From: Candidatus Fimimorpha faecalis
GTDB taxonomy: Bacteria > Bacillota > Clostridia > Lachnospirales > Lachnospiraceae
Direction of reading: 5' to 3'
DNA length: 64,000 bases
NCBI GenBank assembly: GCA_018712075.1
Contig: DVHN01000101.1
Span: 1-64,000, forward strand
In this document: piece after piece, positions 1 to 11,027 of the stretch
Layout: each line of letters opens with the position of its first letter
Numbering within the stretch: position 1 is the first letter of the stretch
Notes under the pieces: generated by a model
What the model was told of the DNA's origin: nothing
Seen by the model: only the letters and a program-made list of their open reading frames with translations
The model's database searches: none
Made by a program: the position numbers and the translations under genes

Positions 1-80
1 TTGTATATATTTTTATAAGTTGTATTCCATGTTAATGCAGTCTTACAACCATTTTTCTAAATACCAAACAAGATCCCCGA

Positions 81-851
81 TTATTTACAATGTTCTTCTA
101 CATATTGATTTGCAGCTCTTCGTATTTCTTCCATTTTCTTCTGTGTATCTGGGTTTGTATAAGGAACTCGATCAATAATTTTGTTCATATAGTCCTTTTC
201 TTTTATATATTGGAAACTTGCTGGATAATTCAAATCAAAGATATAACCTAAATAAGATATCCACATATCCATATGCGTCTTTCGTTCCGAATTTAAAATT
301 GGAATATGATTCAGGAACTTTTCATAAATTGCCTCTGTAATTGCCTCCGTTCCAAGCTCTTTCTCATCCACATCCACCATTGTAACCATGCTGGATACCT
401 GTTTTACACGAAAATTATCTAGTTTATCTGCATCACGAATAATTTTTGTATGCATATCTCCACGCTTTGGCATATCATCTGGCATTTGATACACGCCATG
501 ATATTTTATTGCCAAATAAATAATTTCATCCCATTGACGTTCTTCCAAAAACTGTTCAATCATATTTTCTTTAAATAAAATATCAATACTGCATTGTGCA
601 TGCGGCATTAAACTATCATCAAAACTATGATAAATACGCAGCTGTTCAAAACGTCCAATATCATGAAGTAAACCAATTAACTCTGCCAGTTTCGCATCTT
701 CTTCTCCTAATCTCATTACACGAGCAATATATTTACAAGCAGATACTACTCCATAAGTATGTGCTATTTTTAAGCGTATCTTATCATCCGTTTTATCATA
801 TTGCTGTAAATAATTTTGAAACACTTCTTGTGCTTTCTTTAAATCAATCAT
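81..851 (-). CDS. HD-domain phosphohydrolase-like protein
   Basis: Predicted cytoplasmic metal-dependent phosphohydrolase of the HD superfamily, 256 residues from the chosen start; the substrate is unknown. The HD signature is visible as an early HTYGVV histidine, LLHDIGRFEQ, an HAQCS histidine, IKYHGVY and a downstream RDADKLDNFR segment. The ORF track starts at 947, but the ATG at 851 (MIDLKKAQ) is preceded by GGGAGGCAAAAA, an excellent ribosome site, and the upstream residues look like untranslated leader, so 851 is preferred. It lies alone, downstream of a bidirectional hairpin terminator. Family membership is firm; the molecular role is not. Confidence 0.85.
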   Translation of the reverse strand: MIDLKKAQEVFQNYLQQYDKTDDKIRLKIAHTYGVVSACKYIARVMRLGEEDAKLAELIGLLHDIGRFEQLRIYHSFDDSLMPHAQCSIDILFKENMIEQFLEERQWDEIIYLAIKYHGVYQMPDDMPKRGDMHTKIIRDADKLDNFRVKQVSSMVTMVDVDEKELGTEAITEAIYEKFLNHIPILNSERKTHMDMWISYLGYIFDLNYPASFQYIKEKDYMNKIIDRVPYTNPDTQKKMEEIRRAANQYVEEHCK

Positions 852-986
852 TTTTGCCTCCCATTCAGTGATTTTTATATTATTATAACATCCAACCTCC
901 TGGCTTACAAGTAATATGATAACTTTATATATCACAACAACGAACAAAAAGCCCCTCTACGGAAGCTTCTTTTTGCATATCACAAT

Positions 987-1020
987 AAAAAAAGTTGCTG
1001 GGATTTCCCAACAACTTTTT
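987..1020. terminator. Hairpin terminator after the 3D-domain gene
   Basis: AAAGTTGCTGGGA and TCCCAACAACTTT form a long stem around a 3-base loop, with A/T runs on both sides. It can terminate the minus-strand gene ending at 1043. Confidence 0.8.
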
Positions 1021-1042
1021 GCTATGTATTTCTATTGATCAA

Positions 1043-2473
1043 TTATTTTACTAAATATACATCTGCGTAATACATACCACCAGCGGATGCTACTGCATGA
1101 TTGGTTCCTGTATAAATATCAATACAGTTACTTCCAACGCCAGTATCGGCTGCAATATAAATCTGTCCATTAATCATAACCTTAGAACCATAAGGAATCT
1201 GAGCTGGATTAACCGCAATGGATTGTCCTGGTGTTAAAACCATTCCAGATGCACCAATTACAGTTGATGATCCAGTAGACCATTGTCCACAACAGATTGG
1301 GCAAGAACAATAATGTGTAATACGGAATTTACCGAGATGCTGCTGCTGTTGTGCTGCTTGTTGTGCTGCCGCCTGTGCCGCTGCCTGACGAGCTGCTTCT
1401 TCAGCTGCCGCTTGTGCTGCTGCCTGACGAGCTGCTTCTTCAGCTGCTGCCTGTGCCGCTGCCTGACGAGCTGCTTCTTCGGCTGCCGCCTGGCGGGATG
1501 CTTCCTCGGCTGCCGCCTGTGCTGCTGCCTGACGAGATGCTTCCTCGGCTGCTGCCTGTGCTGCTGCCTGACGGGATGCTTCTTCGGCTGCTGCCTGTGC
1601 TGCTGCCGCTTCGGCTGCTTGACGAGACGCTTCCTCAGCTGCTTCCTTCTGTGCTTTAGATTCTGCTAACCAGCTTTCTTCAGCTGCTTTACTTTCTGCT
1701 GCCTTTTTGGATTCTTCTTCTTTTGCTTTCTTAGCTTCTGCTTCTTTTGATGCCTTCTCCTCGGCTTCTCTACTTTCTTTTTCTGCTTCCGCCTTCTCAG
1801 AAGTCCACTTTAATGTAACATTATTTAATCTTAAATAAGCATTTCCATCATCTGTGCTTACTTTAATCCAATTTTCATTTTTTTCCTTTACTTTATGAGA
1901 AGTTTCTTCTTTTAATGTAGTAACAACTTCAGAATTAATGTCTGCTTCCTTATATGCCTTTGTTTTATTTTCCTGAATCACTACTTTAAACTCTGCATCT
2001 TTTCCAACTTTTTTTGCTGCCTCATCGCCAAAGATAAGATTTTGTGTTCTGACCCAGCCCTTTACAGAACCAGATCTCACTCTTGTCCACTTCTCACCAA
2101 CTTGACTTACTGTTACTACTGTATCAGCATTAATCTTTCCAATTACTACTTCATCTTCTTTATCATCAACGTCAGATTCGTAAACTTTAACATATTTCTT
2201 TACCATATTTGTATCAATAATTGCTTTATCTTCAAAATACTCTTTTAATGCATCTTCTTCTGATTCTTCTGAAGACTTTCCAGCACCTACTGTATTCTTT
2301 TCAGAAATAGCTAACTTTGCTTCACTTTCTTCGATTGTTGTTTCATATGCAATTTCTGAGGAACCGGTAATATCACTGGCCGTATTTCCTGAGATTCCAT
2401 TGGCGGAAATTGTTACAACTGCTGCTGCCGTTGCAACTAAGACCATGCTTCCAATGATATACTTCTTTCTCAT
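1043..2473 (-). CDS. Secreted SH3-domain / Ala-rich / 3D-domain cell-wall protein
   Basis: Predicted exported cell-wall-associated protein, 476 residues. It begins with MRKKYIIGSMVLVATAAAVV, a signal peptide or membrane anchor. Two bacterial SH3-like segments follow (about residues 90-145 with WTRVRSGSVKGWV, and 155-220 with NWIKVSTDDGNAYL). Then comes a highly charged Lys/Glu/Ala stretch and an Ala/Gln-rich array of QAAAEEASR-type units (about 270-375). The C-terminal ~100 residues are a 3D domain as in RpfB/YabE/MltA-type proteins, with conserved ADTG and IDIY acidic motifs, so a peptidoglycan-cleaving activity is likely. A GGAGG site precedes the ATG. The repeat region probably acts as a stalk through the wall. 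The exact enzyme activity is inferred. Confidence 0.85.
   Translation of the reverse strand: MRKKYIIGSMVLVATAAAVVTISANGISGNTASDITGSSEIAYETTIEESEAKLAISEKNTVGAGKSSEESEEDALKEYFEDKAIIDTNMVKKYVKVYESDVDDKEDEVVIGKINADTVVTVSQVGEKWTRVRSGSVKGWVRTQNLIFGDEAAKKVGKDAEFKVVIQENKTKAYKEADINSEVVTTLKEETSHKVKEKNENWIKVSTDDGNAYLRLNNVTLKWTSEKAEAEKESREAEEKASKEAEAKKAKEEESKKAAESKAAEESWLAESKAQKEAAEEASRQAAEAAAAQAAAEEASRQAAAQAAAEEASRQAAAQAAAEEASRQAAAEEAARQAAAQAAAEEAARQAAAQAAAEEAARQAAAQAAAQQAAQQQQHLGKFRITHYCSCPICCGQWSTGSSTVIGASGMVLTPGQSIAVNPAQIPYGSKVMINGQIYIAADTGVGSNCIDIYTGTNHAVASAGGMYYADVYLVK
1345..1640 (-). repeat. In-gene Ala/Gln/Glu codon repeat array
   Basis: Tandem imperfect units of about 30-45 bp (for example GCTGCCTGACGAGCTGCTTC on the plus strand) encode the QAAAQAAAEEASR repeats of the 3D-domain protein. 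All unit lengths stay in frame. This is a protein repeat, not a CRISPR array. Confidence 0.85.
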
Positions 2474-2981
2474 AATATATATACCTCCATAGAATACTGT
2501 ATTATTTATTATTTGTGTATACAGTATTGTTACATTCTTATTTCTTTGTTACAAATTTGTTACGCATTTATAATATCAAATTTAATATCTGCTGTCAACC
2601 CAAACTTCTCTCATCCCCCCTACTTTGTTAATTTTATTTACTCTTTCTTTTGTTATCTCCCCTTATATTTTACTTTATATACTGTTTTTTTGTTATTTTT
2701 TTATTTTTTATGTATAGTTTATACAATTTATCTTCTATGAAATTTTACTTTTTTTGTACTCAATTTTTTATTTTTTTACATACTTTCCTTATTTCTTATT
2801 TTTTTAAGCTTCATTCCTACACTCTTTGTAAAATATATAAGCACAAAAATGCAATTTTTTCTTGAAAAATAAGCATTTTTTCTTTCTCCATTCGTGATGA
2901 AAATATATTACAAAAATATTACATTATGTAATATTTATTTAAAAACATCTTATAACAATTATATCTAGCATTTCCTATAAG
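2474..2981. other. AT-rich intergenic stretch without a gene
   Basis: About 500 bases of T-rich sequence upstream of the 3D-domain gene. The short plus-strand ORFs here are Phe/Tyr/Leu-rich low-complexity translations without ribosome sites and are not accepted. It presumably contains the promoter of the 3D-domain gene; no further structure was recognised. Confidence 0.6.
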
Positions 2982-3046
2982 AAAAAAAGTTGTTCTGAAA
3001 ACATTATGATTTGAAACTAAGTTCAAACTACGTTCTCAGAACAACT
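2982..3046 (-). terminator. Terminator of the SpoU methylase gene
   Basis: On the minus strand AGTTGTTCTGA and TCAGAACAACT pair and are followed by a run of T, just downstream of the gene ending at 3064. Confidence 0.8.
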
Positions 3047-3063
3047 CGTATTCATTTCTTTCA

Positions 3064-3819
3064 TCATTTTCTTCTCTGTCTTGCTGCTTCAAATAATAGT
3101 ACGGAAGCTGCGATCGCTGCATTTAAGGATTCTACCTGACCACACATAGGAATTTTTATATAACTATCTGCCATATCTCCTAATTCTTTGCAGAGTCCCC
3201 TTGATTCATTTCCAATCATAAATCCAGTTCCCCCTTTATAATCTGACTGATCATAGGATAAGCTTCCCTTTAAATGTGCTGCGTATAATCGTATTCCCTG
3301 CGCTTTTACTTTTTTAATATCTTCTGATAACTGGTTGCTATAATAAAATGGAACACGGTATAAAGACCCCATTGTAGAACGAATTACTTTTGGATTATAA
3401 ATATCTACTGTTTCCTGATTCATCAACACTCCTGAAATTCCAGCTGCTTCTCCTGCACGAAACATCGTTCCTAAATTTCCTGGATCCTGAATTGTGTCCA
3501 AAACAAGCAGCAACGGTTCTTTTTTCTGCCATAGGTCTTCCATTTTATATTCATACTGTCTGGCAATTGCTAAAATTCCCTGTGGAGTTTTTGTATCGGA
3601 TAAATCCGCAAATACTGCATCTTTTACAATTTCATATGAAATTCCTTGAAGCAATGATCCATGACTCCTTAAAAAACTTTCCGAAACAAACGTCTGTAAT
3701 AAACGCTCTTTTGGAAGTTCTTGGAACATTTTCATTCCCTCTACAATAAAGACTTTATCTTTTTTTCTTTGTCTCGCTTTTTTTTGCAGTTGTAATACAT
3801 ATTTTTCCTTCTGATTCAT
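3064..3819 (-). CDS. SpoU/TrmH-family rRNA (ribose-2'-O) methyltransferase
   Basis: Predicted S-adenosylmethionine-dependent RNA 2'-O-methyltransferase of the SPOUT class, 251 residues, the usual length for RlmB/TrmH relatives. The N-terminal ~95 residues form the substrate-binding extension (KVFIVEGMKMF). The catalytic domain carries the three SpoU motifs: NLGTMFRAGEA, GFMIGNESRGL and IPMCGQVESLNAAIAASVLL, which build the trefoil knot. GGAGAG precedes the ATG. It stands alone between two terminators. The precise rRNA or tRNA target cannot be read from the sequence. Confidence 0.9.
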   Translation of the reverse strand: MNQKEKYVLQLQKKARQRKKDKVFIVEGMKMFQELPKERLLQTFVSESFLRSHGSLLQGISYEIVKDAVFADLSDTKTPQGILAIARQYEYKMEDLWQKKEPLLLVLDTIQDPGNLGTMFRAGEAAGISGVLMNQETVDIYNPKVIRSTMGSLYRVPFYYSNQLSEDIKKVKAQGIRLYAAHLKGSLSYDQSDYKGGTGFMIGNESRGLCKELGDMADSYIKIPMCGQVESLNAAIAASVLLFEAARQRRK

Positions 3820-3880
3820 ACACTCTCCTCACTAATCCAGGAAACGCTTTCATGTAACATCGTATTTCCTATGAGATAAA

Positions 3881-3922
3881 GAAGGCTGCTGCAAACCAAT
3901 CCCAGGTACTGCAACAACCTTT
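3881..3922 (-). terminator. Terminator after pfkA
   Basis: AAGGTTGTTGCA and TGCAGCAGCCTT (minus strand) form a 12-bp imperfect stem followed by CTTT, downstream of pfkA. Confidence 0.6.
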
Positions 3923-3999
3923 GTATTTACCCCCATATATTTTACAAGTTTCAGAGCCATGTTTTTTCTATAAACATAACTTTTAATTTTTATATCCTA

Positions 4000-6250
<2,251 letters not shown>

Positions 6251-7680
6251 ATAGTGATAGGTAAGTCTACTGTTTCTTTGTGTTTCCGACTTTTCCCCCA
6301 CTCCACACCGTACATGCACCTTTCAGCGCATACGGCGTTCCATCGATTTTAAAATTAAACCAATATGACTATATTGCGTTGGATACACATTGGTATAGGA
6401 ATTAACGAATCACCTATCTCTGATTTCTTAGCGATTCTTTTGTAATTAACAATAATGTTTATACAACAATTTTGTCATTTCCAGCCATTTCTCTTAGTTT
6501 ATTGACTTTTTCTAGTTCATATAGTGTTAAATTTATTATTTTAAGGTATTTATTTATTGTTTCTTTATTTTTAGCGTGGATTAATTTATGCACTGTTTCT
6601 AACACTAATGTCAGATTGGCATATTCATCTCCTCCACCTTTTTCTTTTGGGTGTTTGTGATGGCAATGAATTTCTCCAGTACTTCTGAATATTCTTTGCG
6701 TCACAGAACATTTTCCCATTTGAGCAGAAAACAACGATAACCTATTATATTTCTATATGCTAACAAAATATTTTCTCTGGACAATATATCATCCATTAGA
6801 TTTTGGAACTTTTTTCCATTGGAACTTCTTTGATATAAATCATCAAATCTATCCTGTAGATTGTAATATTCAGAGTGTCTTAGATTATCTACAACATTCG
6901 TTTTTCCATCATTTCTTGTAGGCACAAGGCATCACCTCCTCCTTTTACAGATTGAGTGACTTTTTGATCATACTCGAAATCCTTGTTGTAGATTCGTTAT
7001 TCCTATTATTTTAAAACCGACTTGTGCCCATTCCTCCACTCTCATTACAAGAGCTTCATAGGTTCGAGCACTGCTTTTCAGCATTGGTTCGGTTGCTTAT
7101 TATTCTTCGCCAACCTATTCCTTTATAGGAACCCAATACCTTTCCTCGTACCGATAATTCTATCTTTACATTTATACCCTTAGGTGCCTAGCTCTGCTCC
7201 TGTTGGCTTGATAAGACCCGCCGACTCTAACTAGTCTTCGTCTTATATGGTTTTTCATAACAAATATTCTTACTAGACCACACCAACGATGCGTTTGCAT
7301 CCCTATGAGTTTCCCCATAGGCTTCATATAGTTGCTTAAATTCGCTGGTTCGTCAGTTGTGTAGGTGCCACAACATTCTCACCATAGGTATTTTATAGAC
7401 TCCCGACATATCATTAACCATGCCTTTCATAATCGATTCACACAGGCGGGCTCTAACCTCTTTTGTACCAATGTTACTATCGGTTATTACTGAGTTTAGG
7501 CTAACTTCTGCCGACTTCACCGAACTTCTGACCACTAATGTTTCCATTTATGTAGCCAGTCGGAGTATTAGAGGTGATGTTTCAAGGCGTTACTCTATCA
7601 TTCCATCACTCGAATTATCAGTTCTCCTCCTGTTTAAGAGTGCTACCTCTTTGTTTATTTAAAGGTAGAACGAGTCGAAC
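6251..7680 (-). mobile_element. Group II intron 2 in dnaE, with degenerate intron-encoded protein
   Basis: A 1430-base intervening sequence in the same orientation as dnaE. The 5' end reads GTTCGACTCG (consensus GUGYG, with one departure) and the 3' end reads ...CACTAT (consensus AY). Near the 3' end is a domain V-like hairpin, CGCCGTATGCGC-TGAAAG-GTGCATGTACGGTG (about 6304-6341), followed by a domain VI region. EBS1 ATTTGTT (7259-7265) pairs over 7 bases with the last exon-2 bases AATAAAT. Large parts of domain I match intron 1. It contains two remnants of an intron-encoded protein whose reverse transcriptase core is deleted. Excision restores the DnaE motif AFNK-SHAAAYA exactly. Confidence 0.93.
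6459..6925 (-). pseudogene. Remnant of group II intron-encoded protein (RT N-terminus joined to HNH C-terminus)
   Basis: Two overlapping frames. The upstream one (6701-6925, GTG start after AGGAGGTGATGCCTT) reads LRHSEYYNLQDRFDDLYQRS and SRENILLAYRNI, the N-terminal region of group II intron reverse transcriptase/maturases. The downstream one (6459-6734) carries a C-terminal HNH endonuclease module, HCHHKHP followed by GGGDEYANLTLV and HKLIHAK. About 300-450 residues normally lie between them (RT domains and maturase domain X); here they are missing and the frame shifts at the joint. The protein cannot act as a maturase. It belongs to the intron, not to dnaE. Confidence 0.88.
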
Positions 7681-7917
7681 ATTTATTAAACGCATATCTT
7701 GCAAAATCAATCATTTCATCATAAATATGATTTGCTATCGCTTCATCAATTCCATTATTAATACATCCTAAAACGCCCTCTTCTGGATTGCCGTATACAA
7801 AATTTTTCCTTTCCTTTTCCATAACAGCAATCTTCTTTTTTGACATCGCACGTCTTACCAAATCACTTCTTCCAAGCGTATATCCACCCAATTCTCTTAC
7901 AATTTGCATTACTTGCT
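7681..7917 (-). CDS. dnaE: DNA polymerase III alpha subunit DnaE, exon 2 (79 codons)
   Basis: Middle exon, exactly 237 bases, so it preserves phase. It encodes (E)QVMQIVRELGGYTLGRSDLVRRAMSKKK... to ...DFARYAFNK(S), a conserved part of the DnaE polymerase domain. The ORF track shows it as a separate 84-residue ORF (7655-7909) that runs into intron 2 as CSTRSTFK. It has no start context of its own; the Met at 7909 is an internal residue. Its last bases AATAAAT are the IBS1 of intron 2. Confidence 0.93.
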
Positions 7918-8828
7918 ATCGAGATAGGTAACCCTTTGATACTGGAACTTTCCTTCCATATTCTCCAGGTTTTCCCCCTCGTCACACCGTGCATGCTAGT
8001 TTTCCAGCACACGGCGTTCCATCGTTGTAACTTTCATTCATCCTATTCAAATTTTCCCATTTAGTTTTGGAGTTTCCTTTCTTCTGATTTGAAAGTGAGC
8101 CTTTTTAGTCATACACGAAATCCCTATTGTATTTGAATGAATAAATTTACTTTGTTTTAAATCTATAAAAGCTACAACAACTTGTGCCCATTCCTCCATT
8201 CCCATTACAGGAACTTCATTGGTTCGAACACTACTTTTCAACACCGATTCAACTGCTTATTTTTCTTCGTCAGTTTATATCCAACTTATTTCATTTAGAT
8301 ACTCGATATCTTTCCTCGTTCCACAATTTCTATCTGTACATGATTTCCTTAGGTGCTCAATATAGACCTGCTAGCTTGGATGTGCCTGTAACACACCATG
8401 GTATTTCATAACCAAGATTCTTACTTTACCACACTAACGCCGTTTCGAGCGGCTCTGTATGTTTCCATACAGTCATATCTAGATCCTTTAAATTCTTGAG
8501 TTCGTCAGTCGTTATTACATACTCACCATAGAAATTTTATAGACTTCCGACATATCACAAACCATATCTCATACTTTCATCTTTCCTGGCAGGCGGGCTC
8601 TAGCCTCTTTTGTACCAACCCTACTTAATGATTTCTTTAACTTAGGTCTGCTTCTGCCGACTTCACCGAGCTTCTAACACCTACCGTTTCCGTTTATGAT
8701 GCTAGTCGGAGTATTAAAGAGTAAGTTTCAAAGCGTTACCTTATCATTCCTTACTTCGAAATTGCAGTTCTCCATTATTTTCACAATGTGCCTAGCCTTT
8801 GTTTATTTAAACTAGGAACGAGTCGCAC
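7918..8828 (-). mobile_element. Group II intron 1 in dnaE, ORF-less
   Basis: A 911-base intervening sequence in gene orientation with consensus ends: 5' GTGCGACTCG, 3' ...CTCGAT. Domain V-like hairpin CGCCGTGTGCTGG-AAAA-CTAGCATGCACGGTG lies at about 7983-8019. EBS1 CTTGGT (8411-8416) pairs with the last six bases of exon 1, ATCAAG, through one G-U pair. Extensive blocks are shared with intron 2, for example TCGGTGAAGTCGGCAGAAG, GGTACAAAAGAGG and AGAGCCCGCCTG. No reading frame for a reverse transcriptase or endonuclease remains. Removal joins IIYQ(E) to QVMQIV, restoring the conserved DnaE IYQEQVM motif. Confidence 0.94.
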
Positions 8829-10842
8829 CTTGATAAATGATACACCCATAGGTTGACTCTAAAATTGATTTTAACTGTGGACAATCATAGGTAATAGAAG
8901 CTTTATCATTTTTTCCCTTTAAATATTGAGGGATAAAGTTCATTGGACCAGGCCGATACAGTGAGATTCCAGCGATAATGTCTTCTAAGTTTTCTGGCTT
9001 TAATTCTTTCATGAAACTTTTCATTCCACTACTTTCCAGCTGGAACACTCCTTCGCATTTTCCTGTTCCAATAGACTCCAATACTTCTTTATCATCAAAA
9101 TCAATTTTATCAATATCAATTTTAATTCCCCGTGTTTTTTCCACATTATTCACTGCGTTTTGAATTACTGTCAATGTACGCAGCCCTAGAAAATCCATTT
9201 TTAAAAGCCCCAACTCTTCTAATGTTGTCATTGTAAACTGTGTTGTAATCGAACCATCAGATGCCCGGGATAATGGTACATATTCATCAACTGGTTTTTG
9301 ACTAATTACTACTCCTGCTGCATGCATGGAAGTATGACGTGGCAGTCCCTCCAGACGTAATGACATATCAATTAAATATTTTACTTGTTCGTTCGTCTCA
9401 TACATGGACCGCAGCTCTGGATTCATTTTCAACGCCGTTTCAATCGTCATATTCAGATCATTTGGTACCATCTTTGCAATGGAGTCACAAAGAGAATACG
9501 GCAAATCTAAAACACGACCGACATCTCGAATGACACCTTTGGCTGCCAACGTACCAAATGTAACAATTTGTACAACCTGTTCTTTTCCGTACTTTTTTAC
9601 TACATAATCGATAACTTCCTGTCTTCTTTCATAGCAGAAATCAACGTCTATGTCTGGCATAGAAACTCTTTCTGGATTTAAAAAACGTTCAAACAAAAGA
9701 TCATATTTTATTGGATCAATATTTGTAATTTCCAAACAATAAGAAACAATACTTCCAGCTGCGGAACCTCGCCCTGGTCCTACCATAATATGATTTTGTC
9801 TCGCAAAATGGATAAAATCCCAGACGATTAAAAAGTAATCGACGTATCCCATACTATGAATTGTGTCCAGCTCATATTCCAAACGTTCTTTTAACTGTTC
9901 TTGCTGATTCGGATAACGACGTGTTAATCCTTCGTAACAAAGTTTTCTTAAATATTCCCATGACGTATATCCTTCTGGAACTTGAAACTTCGGAAGTTTC
10001 GTTACTCCAAACTCGATTTCCACATTGCATCTCTGTGCAATTTTATGAGTGTTTTCCAGTGCCTGCAATGCATATGGAAATAATTCTTGCATCTGTTGTT
10101 CTGACTTGCAGTAATATTGACCGCCTTCATAACGCATACGATTCTCATCACTGACTTTTTTTCCTGTTTGAATACAGAGCAGAATATCATGCGGAATAGC
10201 ATCTTGCGCATTAATATAATGAATATCATTCGTTGCCACAAGTTCAATTCCCGTCTCCTGGCTCATTCGAAGTAATTCCTGATTTACTCGCTGCTGTTCT
10301 GAAATTCCATGATCCTGTAATTCTAAGAAGAAATTTCCCTTTCCAAAGATACTCTCGTATTCTTTCGCACGCTTTTTTGCTTCTTCATAAAGTCCCTTTG
10401 TAATATAACGTGGCACTTCCCCTGCCAGGCAGGCACTCAAAGCAATAATCCCCTCGTGATACGTTTGTAATATCTCTTTATCCACACGAGGCCGATAATA
10501 AAATCCATCCACAAATCCTTTTGAAACAATCTTCATTAGATTGTGATAACCAATATCATTTTCTGCAAGCAGTACAAGATGATAATATCGGTCTTCTCCT
10601 CCAGTCTGTTCTCTATCAAACCGTGAATTTGGAGCAACATAGATTTCACAGCCAATAATTGGTTTAATTCCAACTTCTCTTGCAGCACGGTAGAAATCAA
10701 TTACCCCATACATTACACCGTGATCCGTTATTGCCATCGAATCCATTCCCAATTCTTTTGCTTTTGCAACGAGTTCTTTTATTTTACAGGAACCATCCAA
10801 TAAACTATACTCTGTATGCACATGTAAATGAGTAAATGCCAT
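8829..10842 (-). CDS. dnaE: DNA polymerase III alpha subunit DnaE, exon 1 (PHP and polymerase core)
   Basis: First exon, 671 codons plus one base, of the replicative polymerase that extends RNA primers in Firmicutes alongside PolC. It holds the N-terminal PHP domain (HVHTEYSLLDG, AITDHGVMYG) and the C-family polymerase core with GPGRGSAAGS and the catalytic aspartates in MPDIDVDF. The frame reads through the splice site as GATRS and stops, so unspliced RNA gives a truncated protein lacking the rest of the polymerase domain. The true exon end is 8829; the track ORF end at 8812 includes intron bases. ATG 10842 is preceded by AAGGAGACAAAA. The last exon bases ATCAAG form IBS1 of intron 1. Confidence 0.95.
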
Positions 10843-10876
10843 TTTTGTCTCCTTTTATTTTTTATTGTGATATTCT

Positions 10877-10903
10877 AAAAGAAACTTCCGAGGAAGTTCT
10901 CTT
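10877..10903 (-). terminator. Hairpin after the small membrane peptide gene
   Basis: GAACTTCC-TC-GGAAGTTTC on the minus strand followed by TTTT, immediately downstream of the 37-codon gene and upstream of dnaE. Confidence 0.7.
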
Positions 10904-10905
10904 GT

Positions 10906-11019
10906 TTATAAAATTGCTTCACAACTCATAATAATGACTGCCGCAATCGTCAGACAAGCCATTATAATAATTGCCAGATAAGGAAACAGAATCCAAAATA
11001 TCGTTTTTTTCTTTTTCAT
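10906..11019 (-). CDS. Small single-pass membrane peptide (37 aa)
   Basis: The track lists a 61-residue ORF from 11091, but the convincing start is the ATG at 11019, which has GGAGGAACG directly upstream. The resulting product MKKKKTIFWILFPYLAIIIM... is a 37-residue peptide with four lysines followed by one hydrophobic helix and a short C-terminal tail. It starts 8 bases after the aroE stop and ends at a terminator, so it is probably the last gene of the aroE transcript. Function unknown. The positive-inside charge pattern fits a membrane peptide with its N-terminus in the cytoplasm. Confidence 0.65.
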   Translation of the reverse strand: MKKKKTIFWILFPYLAIIIMACLTIAAVIIMSCEAIL

Positions 11020-11027
11020 CGTTCCTC

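Noticed and set aside
1345-1640. CRISPR array
   Set aside because: Units are contiguous, imperfect and in frame with a protein; there are no unique spacers and no cas genes.
1283-1669. Plus-strand Cys/Leu-rich ORFs opposite the 3D-domain gene
   Set aside because: They are shadows of the Ala/Gln/Glu repeat array on the other strand; no ribosome site and low-complexity composition.
7353-8411. Short ORFs inside the introns (7353, 7420, 7574, 7840, 8047, 8184)
   Set aside because: They overlap conserved intron RNA structure on either strand, have no protein-family features and lack ribosome sites.
6251-8828. Inteins as the cause of the dnaE interruptions
   Set aside because: The inserts contain many stops in the dnaE frame and no intein blocks, so they cannot be translated with the host protein.
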